Shown: positions 43,942-51,099 of the stretch, one piece after another
How the letters are laid out: each line of letters starts with the position of its first letter
Position numbering within the stretch: position 1 is the stretch's first letter
Source: Gemmatimonadota bacterium
GTDB taxonomy: Bacteria > Latescibacterota > UBA2968
Reading direction: 5' to 3'
DNA: 51,099 nt
Assembly: GCA_009838845.1 (NCBI GenBank)
Contig: VXRD01000129.1
Span: 1-51,099, forward strand
Translations under genes and position numbers: made by a program
Notes under the pieces: generated by a model
Databases searched by the model: none
What the model was told of the DNA's origin: nothing
The model's input: only the letters and a program-made list of their open reading frames with translations

Positions 43942-44445
43942 ATGAGGTTTGGTGAAATAATTAAACGCGCTCGTAATGGGCGATTTAGCCAGCAGGCTTT
44001 GGGTGAAACTATTGGGGTGTGGGGCACTTATATCTATCAAATAGAAAAAGGCGAACGCATACCATCCGACGACGTGTGTACGTATCTTGCAAAAGCACTC
44101 GATCTCGATCCTCAAAGGCTTCTTTTTTTAGCATATAAAGAACGCGCACAAAAAACGCCCGAAGGCCGCAGACTTTTTTCTCAGATGGAAAAGCTGATGA
44201 CAGATCCTGTCATCAGCCAGGTAATTGTCAACCCTAAAATGCTCGATGCAGGCATTGTCAAAGCACTTCAGAGTCCCGATATTCGCAAGGTGCTCAAGAA
44301 CAAGCAATGGTGCGAAGCCCTGAGCGCGAGTGCAGCAACCACAGACCGGGATATTCCCGAACTCATTAAGATCATCACCCAGATCCCCGTCCAACAATGG
44401 CAGGTATTGCTCAGTACAGCAAAAGCTTTTGCTGATATAAAATAA
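43942..44445 (+). CDS. XRE-family helix-turn-helix regulator
   Basis: This encodes 167 residues from MRFGEIIKRARNGR; GGGAGAGG five to eight nt before ATG 43942 selects this start. Residues 1-65 form an XRE/Cro-type HTH: FSQQALGETIGVWGTYIYQIEKGERIPSDDVCTYLAKALDLD. The remaining 100 residues are helical with no named domain. It probably binds DNA as a dimer, with targets perhaps including the hairpin-rich region upstream. A terminator follows. It occupies the position next to rsmG where parA-parB often sit in other bacteria. Confidence 0.85.
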   Translation: MRFGEIIKRARNGRFSQQALGETIGVWGTYIYQIEKGERIPSDDVCTYLAKALDLDPQRLLFLAYKERAQKTPEGRRLFSQMEKLMTDPVISQVIVNPKMLDAGIVKALQSPDIRKVLKNKQWCEALSASAATTDRDIPELIKIITQIPVQQWQVLLSTAKAFADIK

Positions 44446-44504
44446 AAAAGAGGGTTGGGGACTGGGGCGGTGCGCTCCCCTTGTGTAGCACCTTAAAATG
44501 AAAA

Positions 44505-44540
44505 AAAGCCCGTTTCTCGCGTAGAGAAGCGGGCTTTCTC
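44505..44540 (+). terminator. Terminator after XRE gene
   Basis: AAAGCCCGTTTCTC (44505-44518) pairs with GAGAAGCGGGCTTT (44524-44537) with one T-G wobble, 60 bp after the XRE stop. The trailing sequence is CTCTCTGG, so the T-tract is short. Confidence 0.8.
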
Positions 44541-44596
44541 TCTGGTTATATGATAAATAATTCGTTAATATAATCTTCTATTTACTAACTTATGTT

Positions 44597-44722
44597 GAAC
44601 TGGCCTGAGAGGCGACCAGTTGTACCCCGTTTCACGTGGAACGATGTATGAAGGCGAGTGAGCGGTGTACAACTGCGCCAGCAGTTCAATCGCGCATGAC
44701 TGGTCGTATCCCAGAGCAGTTC
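44597..44722. repeat. Cluster of related palindromes downstream of rsmG
   Basis: There are three related elements. 44597-44624 starts GAACTGG and ends CCAGTTGTA (arms AACTGG/CCAGTT). 44665-44687 contains AACTGC GCCA GCAGTT. 44698-44722 is the reverse of a GAACTGCTCTGGGATACGAC then CAGT form and overlaps the rsmG stop by two bases. The first abuts a parS site at a three-nt spacing. Related copies are at 45460-45487, 45494-45516 and 39649-39673. Confidence 0.75.
44628..44643 (+). promoter_or_regulatory. parS-like ParB binding site
   Basis: CGTTTCACGTGGAACG matches the bacterial parS consensus TGTTTCACGTGNAACA at all but the two outermost bases and is itself palindromic except one position. It lies between the XRE and rsmG genes, in the origin-proximal position typical of parS. 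It is preceded, three nt away, by a palindrome. Confidence 0.85.
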
Positions 44723-45359
44723 AACATCTTTTAAGAAAGACAAAGGAGCGCTTTCGTCGTGAAAATGGTAATCTCAAAGTGGTTTCAGCGGCATAGATGT
44801 GGTCTGGAACACCGTTCGCAAACTCACTGAGAGAACCTGGACCTTTCATTGCAATAAGTACACCGGGGGGGGCGAGAAGAGGTTCAACCCAATTCCAGAG
44901 TTGAGGAAGCCTTGCAACTGCGCGCGCTGTACCAATTAGAAATTTGCCCGAGAACGAGGAATCTCCAACAAGTGTCTCAGCACGACTTCTAATAGCGAAG
45001 GCGTCTTGAAGGTCGAGCGTTGTGATAGTTTCCTTGAGAAAAAGGGTTTTCATGCGGGCGGGTTCGAGGAGATAAACTTCGAGGTCGGATCTCATAATCT
45101 TGATCACAATACCCGGCAGACCTGCCCCGGAACCCAAATCAAGGAGAGGGCCATCTATTGGAAGGTGCGGTACCAGCGAAAGACAATCGAGAATATGACG
45201 TTCCCATATAAAATTGCGGTCATTGCGGGAGACCAATCGAACGCGAGCCGACCAATCGGTAAGCAAATCGACGTATTGAACGAGCAACGCGACCTGTTCA
45301 GGGGAAAGTGAAAGATCAAAGGACTTCTCCGCAAGCTCAATTGCTTCATCGGGTTGCAT
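44721..45359 (-). CDS. rsmG: 16S rRNA (guanine-527-N7) methyltransferase RsmG
   Basis: This encodes 212 residues from MQPDEAIELAEKSF; AAAGG upstream of this ATG is preferred to an upstream start whose extra residues are not typical. SAM-binding motif LLDLGSGAGLPGIVIKI, then EPARMKTLFLKETI and RAVARLPQLWNWVEPLLAPPGVLIAMKG, are diagnostic of RsmG/GidB. It methylates G527 of 16S rRNA. It follows mnmE on the same strand, separated by 161 bp carrying the second parS site and palindromes. Confidence 0.93.
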   Translation of the reverse strand: MQPDEAIELAEKSFDLSLSPEQVALLVQYVDLLTDWSARVRLVSRNDRNFIWERHILDCLSLVPHLPIDGPLLDLGSGAGLPGIVIKIMRSDLEVYLLEPARMKTLFLKETITTLDLQDAFAIRSRAETLVGDSSFSGKFLIGTARAVARLPQLWNWVEPLLAPPGVLIAMKGPGSLSEFANGVPDHIYAAETTLRLPFSRRKRSFVFLKRC

Positions 45360-45440
45360 TGGATATACCTTTAGAAGGGGGAGTAAGAGGTAATACGCAA
45401 GAGGAGAGTACACAGTTCAACGCACCAGCCCCTCTTTGCA

Positions 45441-45456
45441 TGTTTCACGTGGAACG
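45441..45456 (-). promoter_or_regulatory. Second parS-like ParB binding site
   Basis: TGTTTCACGTGGAACG matches the parS consensus at 15 of 16 positions. It lies between rsmG and mnmE, 813 bp from the first site. On the minus strand it is preceded, again by exactly three nt, by a palindrome closely related to the one beside the first parS. Confidence 0.88.
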
Positions 45457-45459
45457 TTT

Positions 45460-45516
45460 TACAACTGATCGTATCTCAGACCAGTTCAACGGGGTACAAC
45501 TGGTTCAGACCAGTTC
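45460..45516. repeat. Palindromes between mnmE and parS
   Basis: 45460-45487 is, in reverse complement, 24 of 28 identical to the element at 44597-44624. 45494-45516 contains AACTGG TTCAGA CCAGTT (45498-45515), five nt after the mnmE stop on the transcribed strand. The latter could act as an mRNA 3' hairpin, but no T-tract follows. Confidence 0.75.
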
Positions 45517-45520
45517 GACA

Positions 45521-46867
45521 TTATTTGCCTATGCAAAAGGTTTTGAAGATTCGATCGAGAACATCATCCGGGGTAGTCTCCCCAATAATCGCGGCAAGCG
45601 CGTCCAGTGCAACGCGGAGATCCATGGCAATAATTTCCCCCGGATTGCCGAATTCAAGGCTTTGAAGTGCCTGGGAGAGTCCCGTTGAAGCCTGTTGAAG
45701 TGCGAGAACATGCCGTTCTCTGGTAACGATTTCTTCGGGCAGGTCGCTCTTTCCCAGGAGACTCTCACGAAGGCGATCCCGCAAAGAGGAGATACCATCG
45801 CCTGTTTTGGCTGAAAGAACGATCTGGGGGTGGAGAGACTGAATGCTTTGCCAACCGGTATGAATATTCAAATCGCTCTTATTGAGAACGAGAAATGCGT
45901 GATCATAACGACTGATGTTGTCCAGATCCGCGCAAGACGGGGGATGCGATCCATCCACAATATAGAGAACAATGGCTGCGCGTTCTATGAATCGTTGAGA
46001 CCGACGCGTACCCTCTCTTTCCACCGGGTCATCAGTGTCGCGAATACCAGCAGTGTCAACCAGTGTAACAGTAATTCCATCGAGATCAATTTGCTCTTCA
46101 ATTGTGTCTCGCGTTGTACCGGGAATATCTGTAACAATCGCACGGTCTTCTTCAAGGAGCCGGTTAAGAAGGCTGGATTTTCCCACATTGGGTTGACCTG
46201 CAAGGGTGATGACAGCACCTTCCCGAATAATTTTTCCACGATCATACGAAAGAATGAGATCTTCAATATGCTCTAAAGCCTGCGAGAGCGGTGGCTTAAT
46301 CATCTCGAAATCTATCTCTACATCTTCGGAAAAGTCTAAATTAGCTTCAAGAAGCATAGCTGCCTGACGAATAGACTCTGCCATTTTTACGAAATGGCGA
46401 TGAAGCCCACCGCGGAGTTGAAAAAAAGCTGATTGGAGGCTTAGATCGGATTTCGCGGTGATCATATCAGACACTGCTTCGGCCTGTGAGAGGTCCATTT
46501 TACCGTTGAGAAAAGCTCGTCTGGTAAATTCTCCAGGTCCAGCCGGTCGAGCACCTTCTCGAAAAACGGCTTCCATAATCCGTCTGAGGAGAAATGGTCC
46601 CCCGTGGCAGTTAAATTCAACTGTATCTTCACCGGTAAAGGAATTGGGAGCACGCATGACCGAGATCAGGACCTTGTCAAAATCTCGGTCCTGAATGTAG
46701 AGATGTCCAAAAGAAAGTTGGTGAGAAGGAAGGTGGCTGAGGGGGGTTTTGCTTCTGAAGAAACGTTCTCCAATTGAGATGGCATCAGGTCCGCTGAGTC
46801 TAATGATGCCAATTGCCCCTTCGCCTGGCGCAGTGGCGATTGCCGCGATGGTATCTTTGTCAGACAT
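45521..46867 (-). CDS. mnmE: tRNA uridine-5-carboxymethylaminomethyl modification GTPase MnmE
   Basis: This encodes 448 residues. N-terminal folate-binding domain (TIAAIATAPGEGAIGIIRLSG, EFTRRAFLNGKMDLSQAEAV), helical domain, and inserted G domain with G1 GQPNVGKSSL, G2 GTTRDTIEE, G3 DTAGI and G4 NKSD. The C-terminus ends CIGK, the catalytic C(I/L/V)GK tail. With MnmG, not in this window, it modifies the wobble uridine of tRNAs. It starts 13 bp after yidC and belongs to the rpmH-rnpA-yidC-mnmE cluster. Confidence 0.96.
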   Translation of the reverse strand: MSDKDTIAAIATAPGEGAIGIIRLSGPDAISIGERFFRSKTPLSHLPSHQLSFGHLYIQDRDFDKVLISVMRAPNSFTGEDTVEFNCHGGPFLLRRIMEAVFREGARPAGPGEFTRRAFLNGKMDLSQAEAVSDMITAKSDLSLQSAFFQLRGGLHRHFVKMAESIRQAAMLLEANLDFSEDVEIDFEMIKPPLSQALEHIEDLILSYDRGKIIREGAVITLAGQPNVGKSSLLNRLLEEDRAIVTDIPGTTRDTIEEQIDLDGITVTLVDTAGIRDTDDPVEREGTRRSQRFIERAAIVLYIVDGSHPPSCADLDNISRYDHAFLVLNKSDLNIHTGWQSIQSLHPQIVLSAKTGDGISSLRDRLRESLLGKSDLPEEIVTRERHVLALQQASTGLSQALQSLEFGNPGEIIAMDLRVALDALAAIIGETTPDDVLDRIFKTFCIGK

Positions 46868-46880
46868 AGAAATAAACCAA

Positions 46881-48584
46881 TCAGGACGTGCCCAACATCG
46901 ATTTGGTTCTTTCCATGATGATCTGCTGGGCGAGAGTCAACACATTGTAGAGCGTATAATAAAAGACGAGGCCAGAGGACATACTCCAGAAAATATAGGT
47001 GAGAAAGACGGGCATGATATAAACGAGAATAGCCTGTTTGGGATCCTTCATCATCATCTTTTGCTGAATAAACATCGACACGCCCATTAGAAGAGGCAAG
47101 AGGTGCAGGTCAAAACCACCAATAGGAATGGTATCTGGTTGGGAAAGATCGGTGATCCAGAGAGCGAATCCAGCTTGCCGGAGTTCAATAGTACCGCGAA
47201 ACAGAGAAAAAAGAGAAAACAGTATGGGCATCTGTAAGAGCATGGGCAAACATCCACCGATGGGATTGATCTTCTCGTCCCGGTAGAGTTTCATCATCGC
47301 CTGATTTACTTTTTGCTGGTCGTTGGCATAACGTTCGCGAAGTTCGGCAATTTTGGGTTGGAGAGTCTGCATCTTGGCAGTAGATTCAAGACTCTTGTGC
47401 GTGAGTGGGAAAACAACGACCTTGACGAGAATAGAAAAAAGAATTATGACCACGCCGTAATTTGGAACCAGAGCATGCATGGCGAGGAAGGCTTTGAGTA
47501 TTAAAATTGTAACTGGCTTGAGAATGGAGCGAACAAAATAAGGACCGTAATCGACAAAGTCATCGAGGTCCAGTTCTCGTTCAAGCCCATCGAGGTCGCG
47601 GTTTTGTGCACGCAAAATGTCATAAGAAATTGGACCAATGTATGCGGAGTAATTGATAATATTAAGTCCAGAATCAGCATACATATCAAAAGCAAAATCG
47701 CGATAAGAAAAGCCAAAAGGATCAGTCTTATTATCACCGTATAGCGCGAGGTCATAACGACCTTCGTGGGGGATAACCGCGGCGAGGAAGTATTTATTTC
47801 TTATGCCAATCCAGGTTAGCTGACCGCTCGGGGGTGTCTCTTTCTCCTGAAGGCGACCCGTATCCCATGTTTCAACTTCCCCTCCCATGTAGGTGACGAT
47901 TTGTTCGTAAACACCTTCGTAAAAACTCTCTGAAGTCCCGCGCTTATCTTCTGTATCAGCGAGACCACCATCCCACGTTATCGCCAATTTATCATCTCGA
48001 GCAAGCCCCTCAGCTATGACGGAAACGTGAATGCGATATCGGTTGCCCTGAAAACGGAAACGTTTCTCAACTGGACCACGCGGAGATTGAGCGCGAAATA
48101 CAATCAAGTCTTGCGTATCACCATAAATGTCAAGGCGGTCGCGATCGGGGATAAATTCGAGACCATTGAGAGACTCACTTGCAACAGTAGCTCCAAGTCC
48201 AGCACCGTTAGATGGGATCAATTCCAGCCAATTGCCATTGCGATCAAAATAGCTCTTGAGTTGCCAACTGGTAATTACGCCACCGCGCGTGGAGATGACA
48301 GCGCGGTAAAGTTCCGCGTCTATGACAACATCACGAGCCTGGAAGGTCGATGTAGTGGCTGGACTTTTGTCCTGTACAGGAGGTTGTTGGGGTTTGGGTT
48401 GTTGTGTAGGTTGAGGTTCGGGATGTGTATCAGTAATATGGGGTGGATCAATCTCGCGAGGGGCGGCTTTTTTTACAGGATCTGGCGACTGAGGTTCGTC
48501 ACCTTGAAAGAATTGCATGTAATACGGCATCAGTATCAAGATCAGGCCGATTAACGCAAACGCAATTACTGTACGTCTATCCAT
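46881..48584 (-). CDS. yidC: Membrane protein insertase YidC
   Basis: This encodes 567 residues. An N-terminal TM helix (VIAFALIGLILILMPYYMQFF) is followed by a Pro/Gln/Lys-rich linker and a large periplasmic beta domain (about 85-350), the Gram-negative YidC form. The conserved insertase core then follows: VVIILFSILVKVVVFPLTHKS, MQTLQPKIAELRERYANDQQK, INPIGGCLPMLLQMPILFSLFSLF and further TMs to the end. It inserts and folds inner-membrane proteins with or without Sec. No Jag/R3H gene intervenes before mnmE. Confidence 0.96.
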   Translation of the reverse strand: MDRRTVIAFALIGLILILMPYYMQFFQGDEPQSPDPVKKAAPREIDPPHITDTHPEPQPTQQPKPQQPPVQDKSPATTSTFQARDVVIDAELYRAVISTRGGVITSWQLKSYFDRNGNWLELIPSNGAGLGATVASESLNGLEFIPDRDRLDIYGDTQDLIVFRAQSPRGPVEKRFRFQGNRYRIHVSVIAEGLARDDKLAITWDGGLADTEDKRGTSESFYEGVYEQIVTYMGGEVETWDTGRLQEKETPPSGQLTWIGIRNKYFLAAVIPHEGRYDLALYGDNKTDPFGFSYRDFAFDMYADSGLNIINYSAYIGPISYDILRAQNRDLDGLERELDLDDFVDYGPYFVRSILKPVTILILKAFLAMHALVPNYGVVIILFSILVKVVVFPLTHKSLESTAKMQTLQPKIAELRERYANDQQKVNQAMMKLYRDEKINPIGGCLPMLLQMPILFSLFSLFRGTIELRQAGFALWITDLSQPDTIPIGGFDLHLLPLLMGVSMFIQQKMMMKDPKQAILVYIMPVFLTYIFWSMSSGLVFYYTLYNVLTLAQQIIMERTKSMLGTS

Positions 48585-48637
48585 AAATTCAGTCTTTCTG
48601 CACAGAAAATAATAAAGGAAGGGATTGCAAAAACGGA

Positions 48638-48967
48638 TCAGGAGTCGATAAGACCGAGCTTTTGAAATGCGAGGTGTAGTTCAAGGCGGAGTTCAGTATA
48701 AGAGACACCGCAGGCGTAATCTCCTATGGAGATAAGTACCAGACGGTGAGGATGGCCTGAAGGTATTAGTTCGGAACATACTGCACGTACTTGCCGGCGG
48801 ATGCGATTGCGCCGAACGGCGTTTCCAAATTTTTTCCGAATTGAAATGAGCGTTAGATCCATCTCGGAAGTACCTATCCGAACATGAACCCAACGCCCAC
48901 GAAAGATCTGGCCGTGCTGTCGAATTTTCGCAATCTCGCGTCGAATACGCAGGTTGGGTGTTCCCAT
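48638..48967 (-). CDS. rnpA: Ribonuclease P protein component
   Basis: This encodes 109 residues from MGTPNLRIRREIAKIRQHGQ; this ATG lies 14 bp after rpmH, and an earlier one would overlap the rpmH stop. The RNase P signature is present as IRKKFGNAVRRNRIRRQVRAV, with ISIGDYACGVSYTELRLEL at the C-terminus. It binds the RNase P RNA and helps process pre-tRNA 5' ends. yidC starts 53 bp further on. No yidD frame is recognised in that gap. Confidence 0.93.
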   Translation of the reverse strand: MGTPNLRIRREIAKIRQHGQIFRGRWVHVRIGTSEMDLTLISIRKKFGNAVRRNRIRRQVRAVCSELIPSGHPHRLVLISIGDYACGVSYTELRLELHLAFQKLGLIDS

Positions 48968-48981
48968 AACACACCTACATA

Positions 48982-49116
48982 TCAATGCGATAGCTGCTTG
49001 CGACCCTTTCGGCGCCGTCGATTCAGCACATGGCGACCACCAGGAGAACTCATGCGAGCGCGAAAACCATGTTTATTTTTGCGCTTGCGATTATGTGGTT
49101 GAAACGTGCGTTTCAT
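48982..49116 (-). CDS. rpmH: 50S ribosomal protein L34
   Basis: This encodes 44 residues: [32 protein letters not shown], then [12 protein letters not shown] and stop TGA. It matches L34 throughout ([14 protein letters not shown], RRRxKGRKxL). GAGGTGG lies four to five nt before the ATG. It is the first gene of the leftward cluster, and its promoter should lie in the 49117-49642 gap shared with dnaA. Confidence 0.97.
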   Translation of the reverse strand: MKRTFQPHNRKRKNKHGFRARMSSPGGRHVLNRRRRKGRKQLSH

Positions 49117-49244
49117 CAAACCACCTCGTATCTACAAAAATTTCAATTATCTATATCGACAAAGATTTTGGAATATAGAGGTGCATACCTCCTTTGTCAA
49201 GCTATTTCCCTTTGACTGGAGCCTCCTGTGACTATACTACTATA

Positions 49245-49273
49245 TATGGTGTACATTTTTTTTGTACACTATA
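49245..49273. promoter_or_regulatory. Operator-like inverted repeat upstream of dnaA
   Basis: TATGGTGTACA (49245-49255), seven T residues, TGTACACTATA (49263-49273): 11-bp arms with one mismatch. The left core GTGTACA/TGTACAC is perfect. It lies immediately before the TTGACT element at 49276, a typical position for a regulator binding site. Confidence 0.5.
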
Positions 49274-49275
49274 TC

Positions 49276-49304
49276 TTGACTGTTTACTATTATTTTACTA
49301 TTTT
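49276..49304 (+). promoter_or_regulatory. dnaA: Candidate dnaA promoter
   Basis: TTGACT (49276-49281), 17 nt, TATTTT (49299-49304), right after the inverted repeat. A second candidate has a perfect TTGACA (49343-49348), 17 nt and TAGTTT (49366-49371). Either would give a long dnaA leader. Pattern match only. Confidence 0.4.
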
Positions 49305-49642
49305 TCAAATGTTTACTAATATTTTCCTTTGAGAAAACCCTCTTGACATCGCTCATTTCATTGCTTAGTTTTCGATTAGCTTTCAGAATCTTTTGAAATC
49401 CACTTTTGAAGTGGATTCCCCCACCGTGGTCTGCTGTTAAAAATAACCGAAGTATTTCGATTTCAAAGTTTCAGAATACTTTCAATTTTCCTTCCTCCAA
49501 TTGAGAGTCCCCCATTTCCTGAAGCGAAATCAGGCCTCCCTTATATTCGGATTTCTCAGACAACGGTTTCCAGCACGTAAAGTATCCTATTGATATTCCC
49601 TTAGTTGGCGCGTGTTTGCCAGCCATAGACGGATATTGCCCT

Positions 49643-51025
49643 ATGGATGAACGCTCTTCTGACTTATGGAACCGGTGTCTCTACGCCATCCAGGAAAAAA
49701 TACAGGATCAGAGTTTTGAAACCTGGTTCGCTCCAATCAAGGCGCGGCAGTTTACCTCCGAAGAAGTTATTCTGGTGGTACCCGAGAGGATTTATGCCGA
49801 TTGGTTAGAACAAAATTACATCGGGTTGATCAAAACGACCATCCAGGAAGTCTTCACATGGAATCCACGCATAACTTTTGCGGTTGGTGATACTCACCAA
49901 CAAATGCCATCCCATGTAAAAGATGCTCCCGGATTCATGCAGGGAGCACCTCTCGATTCTGTATCTACTGCGCCATCTATCCATCCAGAACCTGTCCAAC
50001 CAGTATTTCCCCTCAATCCACGCTACAGGTTTGATAATTTTGTTGTTGGTGAAAGCAATGAAGTGTCGTTTTCTGCGGCAAAAGCCACAGCAGAGTCGCC
50101 TGGACAAACGGCTTTTAATCCGCTTGTCCTTTATGGCGGCGTTGGATTGGGAAAAACCCACCTGCTCCAGGCCATTGGTGCACACTGTATCGAAATGGGA
50201 ACAGGTCAACGCGTGGTTTATGTTACTGCACAACAGTTTCTCACAGATTATTTAGAAGGAATCAATCGCGGAACAATCTCTAATTTCCATCAAACCTATC
50301 GCCAAGCGGATGTGTTGCTGGTGGATGATATCCAGTATTATGTGAAAACAGAAGGTTGCCAAAGAGAGTTTATCCATACATTTAATGCCCTATTTCAAGC
50401 AGATAAGCAGATTATCATCAGTTCTGATCGCCCACCATCTCACCTCAAGGGATTTGAGGATCGGTTGATTTCTCGATTTCAATGGGGTTTAGTTACAAAT
50501 ATCGAAGCACCTGATCTGTCCACGCGGGTGGCTATTTTAATGCAAAAAGCAGAAGAGATGGGTGTTTTATTGTCCCACGAAATTGCCAGTTTCTTAGCTG
50601 AGCAGATCGATACCAACATACGCGAACTTGAAGGCGCATTAAAACGCCTGGTCGCTTATACCAAATTACAACGCTATCCACTCACGATTGAAACAGCGCG
50701 AAAGACCCTGTTAAGCCCGCCTCAAAAGACCAAACCGACTGTTACTATTGAAAGCATTCAAAAAGCAGCAGCCCACTTTTTTGAAATACCTTTAGATAAA
50801 CTGGTTGGTACAACGCGGAAGCAGGATGTGACAACAGCCCGTCATGTGAGTATGTATTTGAGCAAATCTCTTACAGGTGCTCCTCTCAAGACGATTGGTT
50901 TGCAATTTGGAAACCGCGATCACAGTACAGTTATTCACGCATGCCGGAGAGTAGAAGACAAGATATCAGCGGATCCAGAATTTGAACATCTTGTGAGTGA
51001 ACTACAAGATCATATCGTAAGTTAA
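49643..51025 (+). CDS. dnaA: Chromosomal replication initiator protein DnaA
   Basis: This encodes 460 residues from MDERSSDLWNRCLYAIQEKI; ATG 49643 is preferred to an upstream TTG because domain I usually starts here. Domain I (FETWFAPIKARQ) runs to about 85, then a flexible linker. The AAA+ domain III begins YRFDNFVVGESNEVSFSAA, with Walker A GGVGLGKTH, Walker B VLLVDDIQYY, sensor ISSDRPP and the arginine finger region EDRLISRFQWGL. Domain IV carries the DNA-binding signature GNRDHSTVIHACRRVE. It binds DnaA boxes, unwinds oriC and loads the helicase. Its likely target in this window is the cluster at 41185-41311. Only the GG-to-GN change in GGRDHST is atypical, and mild. Confidence 0.97.
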   Translation: MDERSSDLWNRCLYAIQEKIQDQSFETWFAPIKARQFTSEEVILVVPERIYADWLEQNYIGLIKTTIQEVFTWNPRITFAVGDTHQQMPSHVKDAPGFMQGAPLDSVSTAPSIHPEPVQPVFPLNPRYRFDNFVVGESNEVSFSAAKATAESPGQTAFNPLVLYGGVGLGKTHLLQAIGAHCIEMGTGQRVVYVTAQQFLTDYLEGINRGTISNFHQTYRQADVLLVDDIQYYVKTEGCQREFIHTFNALFQADKQIIISSDRPPSHLKGFEDRLISRFQWGLVTNIEAPDLSTRVAILMQKAEEMGVLLSHEIASFLAEQIDTNIRELEGALKRLVAYTKLQRYPLTIETARKTLLSPPQKTKPTVTIESIQKAAAHFFEIPLDKLVGTTRKQDVTTARHVSMYLSKSLTGAPLKTIGLQFGNRDHSTVIHACRRVEDKISADPEFEHLVSELQDHIVS

Positions 51026-51071
51026 GGAGTCAAAGCCCAGTAATGACATAAACAGATAGATCTTAAATATA

Positions 51072-51099
51072 TGCCCCGGACTCTCATAGAGGTCTGGGG
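51072..51099 (+). terminator. Probable dnaA terminator at window edge
   Basis: CCCCGGACTC (51074-51083) can pair with GAGGTCTGGGG (51089-51099) through one wobble and one bulge. The window ends at the hairpin, so a T-tract cannot be seen. It starts about 50 bp after the dnaA stop. Confidence 0.5.

Larger units (their letters stand above)
49117..49642. other. dnaA-rpmH divergent intergenic region
   Basis: These 526 bp are AT-rich and hold a 29-bp inverted repeat (49245-49273), promoter-like elements and a hairpin AATCCACTT TTG AAGTGGATT (49397-49417). TTTACTAT-type triplets recur at 49283-49317. I find no TTATCCACA-like DnaA boxes, so this is probably a regulatory region and not the origin. 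Confidence 0.6.

Noticed and set aside
44628-45456. CACGTG-centred sites as ordinary regulator operators
   Set aside because: Both match the 16-bp parS consensus nearly in full and lie in the rsmG/mnmE origin region, so parS is the better reading.
48981-49215. Plus-strand frames antisense to rpmH and rnpA
   Set aside because: They are shadows of the L34 and RNase P genes, which match their families throughout.
49117-49642. oriC directly upstream of dnaA, suggested by AT-richness and TTTACTAT triplets
   Set aside because: No TTATCCACA-like boxes were found there, whereas a dense cluster exists at 41185-41311.
1-51099. tRNA or rRNA genes
   Set aside because: No cloverleaf-like tRNA or conserved rRNA segments were noticed on either strand; this was checked only by eye.

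Overview
The window is a bacterial chromosome segment that probably spans the replication-origin neighbourhood. Its right end carries the conserved block rpmH-rnpA-yidC-mnmE, then rsmG, with dnaA divergent from rpmH. Two sequences match the ParB-site (parS) consensus. A compact cluster of DnaA boxes flanking an AT-rich core lies about 8.3 kb from dnaA and is the best oriC candidate here. The family mix (GWxTD-domain protein, DUF6785 membrane protein, PQQ-like propeller, PhyH dioxygenase, sulfatase-like hydrolases, enolase-superfamily dehydratase, SMP-30 lactonase, Rpn-type nuclease, plant-type LRR repeats) suggests an uncultured FCB-related or Poribacteria/Latescibacterota-like marine or sponge-associated lineage. 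That placement is inference; no rRNA is present.

Layout. 1-4.2 kb: 5'-truncated giant LRR protein, a small hypothetical gene, an Rpn-like nuclease and a decayed fragment of the same gene. 4.6-11 kb: three same-strand genes (GT39-like membrane protein with TPRs, DUF6785 membrane protein, GWxTD/TPR protein), then a convergent PQQ-like propeller. 12.5-25.9 kb: a biosynthetic locus with an alpha/beta hydrolase, a 3352-residue type I PKS (KS-AT-DH-MT-psiKR-ER-KR-ACP-KS-degenerate AT), a free-standing ACP and an NCS2-like permease fused to an ATPase domain. 25.9-30.7 kb: a leftward catabolic operon (SMP-30, galactonate-dehydratase-like enzyme, PhyH, sulfatase-like hydrolase) preceded by two small genes. 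30.8-36.2 kb: nupC, a second Thr-type sulfatase-like hydrolase, a DegT aminotransferase, and a toxin-antitoxin locus next to an internally deleted copy of nupC. 36.4-43.5 kb: FGly-type sulfatase, CtpA protease, tmk with an altered P-loop, a CDP-alcohol phosphotransferase, the oriC candidate, a cyclophilin lipoprotein, an FAH-family enzyme and a coiled-coil protein. 43.9-51 kb: XRE regulator, parS-linked palindromes and the dnaA/rpmH region.

The most interesting points are: the PKS whose last AT has lost both catalytic residues and ends without ACP or thioesterase, beside a free ACP and a hydrolase; the composite palindrome-plus-parS unit present twice; the displaced oriC candidate; the complementary deletions that left nupC and an in-frame 21-codon mini-nupC; the Lys-to-Thr change in the thymidylate kinase P-loop; and two sulfatase-fold proteins with Thr at the nucleophile position. 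All domain positions and comparisons were made by eye; no search or alignment program was run.
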